From NCBI RefSeq assembly GCF_041154385.1, contig NZ_AP028929.1, positions 1,364,001 to 1,428,000 of the forward strand: a stretch of 64,000 nucleotides of DNA, given 5' to 3'. Positions 59,776 through 64,000 of the stretch are shown in pieces. The stretch comes from Streptococcus sp. SN-1. Lineage in GTDB: Bacteria; Bacillota; Bacilli; Lactobacillales; Streptococcaceae. Position numbers and translations under genes: made by a program. The notes beneath the pieces are model-generated. The model was not told the DNA's origin. It worked only from the letters and a program-made list of their open reading frames with translations, and ran no database searches. How positions within the stretch are numbered: position 1 is the stretch's first letter; every line of letters starts with the position of its first letter.

Positions 59776-60520
59776 TTTTACAAAAGATAGCCTTTGTTCC
59801 ATAGGCAACCAGAACGATCTCTAGTACTAGGACAACTTCAACCAAGACTGGATTTGTCAACCAGCCAACTTGGACTAGAGATGGTGCTAAGTCAAAGAAG
59901 GCATGTAGGCCATAGGCTGCTAGGAGATAAATCCATTTCTTCTGGCAAACAGCTTGGTAAACCCAAACAGTCAAGAGTAATTGGAAACCTAGGGCCAAGA
60001 TTCTCTCAAAACCAAGCAAATAAATCTGCCAGACTGATAGCGACTGGATAGTTTTCAACATATTTTCAGACAGTAATTGCATGACCTGTGGATCCTGCGT
60101 TTGAACCGCCGAAAGCACGATGTAGAGATTGAGTAAACTAGCAAGGCCTAGGAAAATTAATTCCAAACCACCATGCCCTAACCCATAGGCCAAGGCGTCT
60201 GCCTTTTCCAAACTTCTCTTTTTCTCCAACCATTTGAAGAAAACAAGACGAGCAGTTTCCTCAAAAAATGCTGCCATGGCTAGGCCATAGATGATATAGA
60301 CAATTGGATGATCTTGCAAGAGGGCAATACTACCGTCTTTTTGAGGATGCAAAACCAAGATATGCACCAGTTTTTCCAAAATCTGTGAAGAGACAAAGAA
60401 GGCTACAGCTCCCAAGCCCAAAACAGCTAGATTAATCTGGTATTTCTTTTTGGCATACCAAATGCTCCCTATCAAGAAAGCCAGCAACAGCACCATGGTA
60501 ATGATAATATGAATGGTCAT
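59768..60520 (-). CDS. YhfC-family intramembrane metalloprotease
   Basis: A 250-residue polytopic protein (about seven helices) with FFEETARLVFF (EExxR) and YGLGHGGLELIF, the zinc-site motifs of the YhfC/PrsW/CPBP group. A further helix carries GLHAFFDL. The substrate is unknown. It lies nine bases after budA and is probably cotranscribed. Confidence 0.85.
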   Translation of the reverse strand: MTIHIIITMVLLLAFLIGSIWYAKKKYQINLAVLGLGAVAFFVSSQILEKLVHILVLHPQKDGSIALLQDHPIVYIIYGLAMAAFFEETARLVFFKWLEKKRSLEKADALAYGLGHGGLELIFLGLASLLNLYIVLSAVQTQDPQVMQLLSENMLKTIQSLSVWQIYLLGFERILALGFQLLLTVWVYQAVCQKKWIYLLAAYGLHAFFDLAPSLVQVGWLTNPVLVEVVLVLEIVLVAYGTKAIFCKKS

Positions 60521-60529
60521 TTTCTTCTC

Positions 60530-61261
60530 CTATTCTGCCTTTTCAATATCTTTTTTCATCTCGTCAACATTGAACTTAGCAAACAAGTATTGACGGTCTT
60601 GGACTGGAAAACGTTGGTCCAACTGGTCAACCGCTCCCACCTCGATAATGCCTTCCTTGATGACAAAGTCCATAACATGCCCACCGAAGGTCAAATCATC
60701 TGAGATGAAGTGTAGATGATAGCCTGCCACACTGACCCCATGGAAAATCTCTGGCGTCCAGAAACCAACGATGGTCCCTGCTACATTGTCGCGACTATAT
60801 TCCGGTTGATGGGTTGCGACCTCAGCAAACTTGGTATCTGGTGTCGACTTAGGAATCATGCGTACATGCATATGTGAAAATTCGCCACGAATCTTAATTG
60901 AGCGAAAAAGATTTTCCCCGTCATAATAAGACTCGATTCGCTCTTCCAATTCCTTGTCTGTCATCTCAAAGCGCTGGCGGAAAATGACCTCTGCCTGATG
61001 CGGTACCACTGCTGCGTAAGGAATAAGGGCATCTGGTGACACTTCTACAATTTCCGGTTGCTCTCCTGAGCCTTTGGCTTGATAAGCCTTGCCATCCAAG
61101 ACAATCAATTCTCCATCAATGGAATCCAAGGTTCCCAAACCAAGGTCACCATGCTCTAGCAATTCTCCTACTGTCATGGTACCACCATAAAGGCCTGCCA
61201 TCAAGGCTCCAAGGGTATTGTATTGAAATAATTTCACTGGTTCCTGCACGTTCTTATCCAT
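60530..61261 (-). CDS. budA: Alpha-acetolactate decarboxylase
   Basis: A 243-residue enzyme converting acetolactate to acetoin, an acid-limiting route from pyruvate. The zinc ligands lie in GYHLHFISDDLTFGGHV. The C-terminus continues GAVDQLDQRFP as usual. The ribosome site is weak. A promoter (TTCACA-17-TGG-TATACT, 61300-61328) faces away from the MocR regulator gene. Confidence 0.95.
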   Translation of the reverse strand: MDKNVQEPVKLFQYNTLGALMAGLYGGTMTVGELLEHGDLGLGTLDSIDGELIVLDGKAYQAKGSGEQPEIVEVSPDALIPYAAVVPHQAEVIFRQRFEMTDKELEERIESYYDGENLFRSIKIRGEFSHMHVRMIPKSTPDTKFAEVATHQPEYSRDNVAGTIVGFWTPEIFHGVSVAGYHLHFISDDLTFGGHVMDFVIKEGIIEVGAVDQLDQRFPVQDRQYLFAKFNVDEMKKDIEKAE

Positions 61262-61299
61262 TCACTTTCTTGTCTGTTATTCTATAAATGTTACTCCTA

Positions 61300-61377
61300 A
61301 GTATACCACATTTGCCCCTAGATGTGAACGAGAGAAACACTCTATACATTGCCAAGAAGGAAAAAAAAGAGTACAAT
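61300..61377. promoter_or_regulatory. Divergent promoters of budA and the MocR regulator
   Basis: Minus strand: TTCACA (61323-61328), 17 bases, TATACT (61300-61305). Plus strand: TTGCCA (61349-61354), 17 bases, TACAAT (61372-61377). The two lie back to back within about 80 bases, so one bound regulator could act on both. Confidence 0.6.
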
Positions 61378-61402
61378 GTAACAAAATCAAGGGAGATCTG
61401 GA

Positions 61403-62674
61403 ATGAAGAAACAAAGCAAGTACCAAGAGGTCGTATCTTATCTGAAAAACGGTATCGAGTCTGGACGTTTTCCAACGGGAAGTCGCCTACCTTCTATCCG
61501 TCAACTGAGCCTTGACTTTCACTGTAGCAAGGACACCATTCAACGCGCCCTACTGGAATTACGGCACGAACAATACCTCTATGCCAAGCCCAAGAGTGGT
61601 TACTATGTCCTAGAACAAGGGCAACATCAAGACCTAGAAATTGAGGTTACGGACGAACACGCCAGCGCCTATGACGATTTCCGACTCTGTGTCAATGAAA
61701 CCTTGATTGGCCGGGAAAACTACCTCTTCAACTACTATGAAAATCAAGAAGGTTTAGAAGACCTAAGACAGTCCATTCACCAACTCCTCTTTGACCAAGC
61801 TCTCTACTGCAAGGCTGACCAACTGGTACTGACTTCTGGAACCCAACAAGCCCTTTTTATTCTCTCGCAAATATCCTTTCCTAGCCAAGCAAAGGAAATC
61901 TTGGTGGAACAGCCGACCTACCATCGGATGAATCGTCTCTTGATTGCTCAGAGGTTAGCCTATCAAACGATTGAACGAGGCATTGATGGGATTGACTTGG
62001 AGGAGCTGGAAGGCCACTTCAAAACAGGAAAGATTAAGTTTTTCTACACCATTCCTCGTTTTCACTATCCTCTGGGGCATTCCTATTCAGAACAGGACAA
62101 ACGGGCTATTCTTGACTTAGCTGCCAAGTATGGAGTCTATATCGTAGAGGACGACTATCTGGGGGATTTGGACTCTAAAAAGGGCCAGACCTTCCACTAT
62201 CTGGATACAGAGGAACGCGTTATTTACATAAAGTCCTTCTCAACCAGCCTCTTTCCAGCCCTGAGGATAACAGCACTCATCCTTCCAAATGCTATCAAAG
62301 AAGCCTTTGTGGCCTACAAAAATATCCTAGACTACGATAGCAACCTTATCATGCAAAAGGCCCTGTCACTCTATATTGACAGTCAACTATTTGAGAAAAA
62401 CCGTCTGGCTCGCTTATCCAATCAGGAATCTTACCAAAAACAACTCGAGGAAAGATTAGCTAACACTCCTTGTCCCCTTCCTCATTTTCCCCTATACGAT
62501 GGTTTATTACTAGATCTGAGACAGTATCCTAAAATTGCCAGTCTCAAACATAGCCAACTGGACTTGGACTTCTTTGAAAAGGCCTATTTGAGCGCCTGCC
62601 CTTATCAATTTGCCAAGGTATCCTTAGACAATCTGGAAAATGTTTTAAACTATTTAAAAGCAGAATTGGAATGA
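61403..62674 (+). CDS. MocR-type GntR/aminotransferase-like regulator lacking the PLP lysine
   Basis: A 423-residue fusion. Residues 1-75 are a GntR winged helix (SRLPSIRQLSLDFHCSKDTI). Residues 100-420 are a fold-type-I aminotransferase domain (LTSGTQQALF; EDDYLGDLD). At the position of the PLP-binding lysine (SFSK in the family) it reads SFST at 278-281, so it probably does not form a Schiff base there. GGGAG precedes the ATG. Divergent from budA. A truncated terminator follows, then a BOX. Confidence 0.88.
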   Translation: MKKQSKYQEVVSYLKNGIESGRFPTGSRLPSIRQLSLDFHCSKDTIQRALLELRHEQYLYAKPKSGYYVLEQGQHQDLEIEVTDEHASAYDDFRLCVNETLIGRENYLFNYYENQEGLEDLRQSIHQLLFDQALYCKADQLVLTSGTQQALFILSQISFPSQAKEILVEQPTYHRMNRLLIAQRLAYQTIERGIDGIDLEELEGHFKTGKIKFFYTIPRFHYPLGHSYSEQDKRAILDLAAKYGVYIVEDDYLGDLDSKKGQTFHYLDTEERVIYIKSFSTSLFPALRITALILPNAIKEAFVAYKNILDYDSNLIMQKALSLYIDSQLFEKNRLARLSNQESYQKQLEERLANTPCPLPHFPLYDGLLLDLRQYPKIASLKHSQLDLDFFEKAYLSACPYQFAKVSLDNLENVLNYLKAELE

Positions 62675-62696
62675 CTTCCAACTCTGCTTTTTTCTT

Positions 62697-62800
62697 ATAC
62701 TCTTCGAAAATCTCTTCAAACCACGTCAGCGTCGCCTTACCGTACTCAAGTACAGCTTGCGGCTAGCTTCCTAGTTTGCTCTTTGATTTTCATTGAGTAT
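62697..62800 (+). repeat. BOX element, copy 3
   Basis: Reads A to C on the plus strand with the nearly complete boxA (TACTCTTCGAAAATCTCTTC, then CGTCAGCGTCGCCTTACCGT, the BOX-typing primer site with one change), no boxB, and a boxC end CATTGAGTAT. Its last base is the first base of the stop codon of the gene at 62800. Confidence 0.92.
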
Positions 62801-63615
62801 TATTCTTCAACCTCAGTTAGACTTGCTGCTTTTTCAAGATATTTTTGGTAGGTGCCGTCATCCTTGAGTTTTTGGATAACCTTGTCCACCACTTCTTTCA
62901 AATCAGTACTATTTTTTCTAAGGGCAACTGCATTAGCTTCGCCGTCCTTCATCTTCAAGCTGACAGTTGCGACAGCTAAGTCAGCGTTTTTAGTAGCATA
63001 GCTAAGGGCAACAGGCTCATCCATGTGAACAGCATCTACTTTTCCAGTCTGCAATTCATTGACTGCTTCCCCCATATTGGTTAGGGAAGTCAATTGAGCT
63101 TTTGGCAATTGTTCCTTAACCATAGACTCTGGAACAGTCCCTTTTTGAGCTGCAATATTAGCACTTTCAAGGCTAGTTAAATCCTTGTATTTTTCTACAT
63201 CAGACTTACGAACCAAGAAACTAATCTTGTTTTCATAGTAAGGGATTGAAAAATCAAAGACTTCTTTTCTCTCGTCAGTAGCGCTAATTCCCGCAACTGC
63301 TAGGTCAGCCTTACCAGTTTGAAGACTGGTCAAGACATTATCAAAACTCATGCTTGAAATTTCCAACTTCACCCCAAGTTCATCAGCGATAGCTTGGGCC
63401 ATGTCAATGTCCGCACCGACTACCTGGTTTTTTCCGTCAACTAAGGATTGAAATTCAAAAGGTGCATAGTCAGGACTAGTCGCCACAACTAATTTCCCCT
63501 TTTGCTTAATGGCCTCAACAGCTGACTGAGAACCATTAGAACCCGACTGGCAAGCTACTAAGAGGAAACTTGCAAGAAAACTACATAAAACAAATATCCA
63601 TTTTTTTGATTTCAT
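62800..63615 (-). CDS. Amino-acid ABC transporter substrate-binding lipoprotein
   Basis: A 271-residue SBP family 3 protein: signal peptide with lipobox LVAC, lipidated Cys at 22, then KLVVATSPDYAPFEFQS and GADIDMAQAIADELG, typical of polar amino-acid binding proteins. Lipidation needs Lgt and LspA (13435). No permease gene is next to it. AGAGG precedes the ATG. The stop codon abuts a BOX element. Confidence 0.93.
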   Translation of the reverse strand: MKSKKWIFVLCSFLASFLLVACQSGSNGSQSAVEAIKQKGKLVVATSPDYAPFEFQSLVDGKNQVVGADIDMAQAIADELGVKLEISSMSFDNVLTSLQTGKADLAVAGISATDERKEVFDFSIPYYENKISFLVRKSDVEKYKDLTSLESANIAAQKGTVPESMVKEQLPKAQLTSLTNMGEAVNELQTGKVDAVHMDEPVALSYATKNADLAVATVSLKMKDGEANAVALRKNSTDLKEVVDKVIQKLKDDGTYQKYLEKAASLTEVEE

Positions 63616-63646
63616 AAATAAACAACCTCTCTGTTAATTTTGTATA

Positions 63647-63675
63647 ATTATAACGCTATCCAAGCTACTTGTCAA
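63647..63675 (-). promoter_or_regulatory. Promoter of the amino-acid-binding lipoprotein
   Basis: TTGACA (63670-63675), 17 bases, TATAAT (63647-63652) on the minus strand; both hexamers are consensus. Confidence 0.9.
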
Positions 63676-63717
63676 GTGTTTTTAGAATTTTTATCTTAAA
63701 AATATTTTTTTCATTCA

Positions 63718-63755
63718 ATAAAAGGAGCTATCAGTTGATTTCAAGCTCCTTTTTA
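63718..63755 (-). terminator. Terminator after phoU
   Basis: AAAAGGAGCT and AGCTCCTTTT pair across a 14-base loop on the minus strand. Confidence 0.8.
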
Positions 63756-63772
63756 TACAGAATGAATCTATT

Positions 63773-64000
63773 TTATAGTTCGACAATCTTACCTGTTTCA
63801 AAGTAAACAACCCATTCACAGATATTCTTGGCATAGTCTCCAATACGTTCCAAGAAGGCAATTACTTGGAAGTAATCACGACCTGTAACGATGGCATCTG
63901 GATTTTTCTTGATTTCTTCTGTAGCCAAGTCACGAATGCTATCAAAATAATGGTTGATTTTTTCGTCCATGGCTGCTACTTCATAGGCCTGATCCACTGA
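63773..64000 (-). CDS. phoU: Phosphate transport regulator PhoU, C-terminal part
   Basis: The last 75 or so residues of a PhoU protein; the frame is open to the window edge. It contains the metal-binding helix DYFQVIAFLERIGDYAKNICEW, matching the E/DxxxD repeats that bind iron or magnesium. PhoU normally represses the Pho response together with PstSCAB, which would be expected just outside the window. Confidence 0.9.
   Translation of the reverse strand, partial: SVDQAYEVAAMDEKINHYFDSIRDLATEEIKKNPDAIVTGRDYFQVIAFLERIGDYAKNICEWVVYFETGKIVEL

Overview
This window is chromosomal DNA from a low-GC Gram-positive coccus of the Streptococcus mitis group (S. mitis, S. pseudopneumoniae or S. pneumoniae). 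The evidence is near-pneumococcal proteins (EzrA, PBP3/DacA, PotA, MurB), a choline-binding phosphorylcholine esterase (Pce/CbpE), and three BOX interspersed repeats. The species is not resolved. Several blocks that I remember as far apart in pneumococcal reference chromosomes sit next to each other here, which suggests a rearranged relative rather than a typical pneumococcus. I saw no rRNA, tRNA, intact insertion sequence, prophage or CRISPR array.

Layout. 1-14801, all minus: phoH (partial), yozE, cvfB, frr-pyrH, trmFO, rsmI-yabA-holB-tmk, proB-proA-proC, and the lysR-lspA-rluD-pce string. 14802-17578 is an AT-rich accessory island with gene debris and a two-gene unit (a membrane protein and a methyltransferase) found in no pathway I can name. 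17579-18720 is the rplU-prp-rpmA ribosomal operon with an L21-type leader. 18746-24113 holds a DUF1275 membrane protein, a Gfo/Idh/MocA oxidoreductase, a DEAD-box helicase, a small secreted-protein cassette with a cre-like site, and tuf. 24319-31199 holds an AI-2E-family transporter, dacA, nnrD, an unrecognised gene, folD and an amino-acid ABC transporter. 31391-35050 holds a DUF1797 protein, CtsR-controlled clpE, a NUDIX hydrolase and a DUF1827 protein. 35228-45050 holds ezrA, gyrB, a HAD phosphatase, a DJ-1 protein, rodA, dinG and a U32 protein. 45177-45625 is a repeat-bearing junction. 45626-49626 holds an ABC exporter and an alpha-amylase under a LacI-family operator. 49716-53060 is alaS with an upstream gene and a T-box leader. 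53123-54639 is a small regulatory-looking module: a broken XRE regulator, a TPR protein and two coupled micro-ORFs. 54808-64000 holds potABCD, murB, a YhfC-like membrane protease, budA, a MocR-type regulator, an amino-acid-binding lipoprotein and the end of phoU.

Most of the window is housekeeping: translation (frr, tuf, alaS, rplU, rpmA, trmFO, rsmI), replication and division (holB, yabA, tmk, gyrB, dinG, ezrA, rodA), cell wall (murB, dacA, lspA) and transport.

The places most worth a second look are: the XRE/TPR/micro-ORF module (53123-54639); the methyltransferase plus membrane-protein pair (15743-17076); a repeated 3'-end hairpin with compensatory base changes (15677 and 45519); a terminator-like repeat array in the trmFO leader (4205-4325); a cluster of leaderless-looking starts; a MocR protein lacking the PLP lysine; and an overlapping mini-reading frame at the TTG start of potA.
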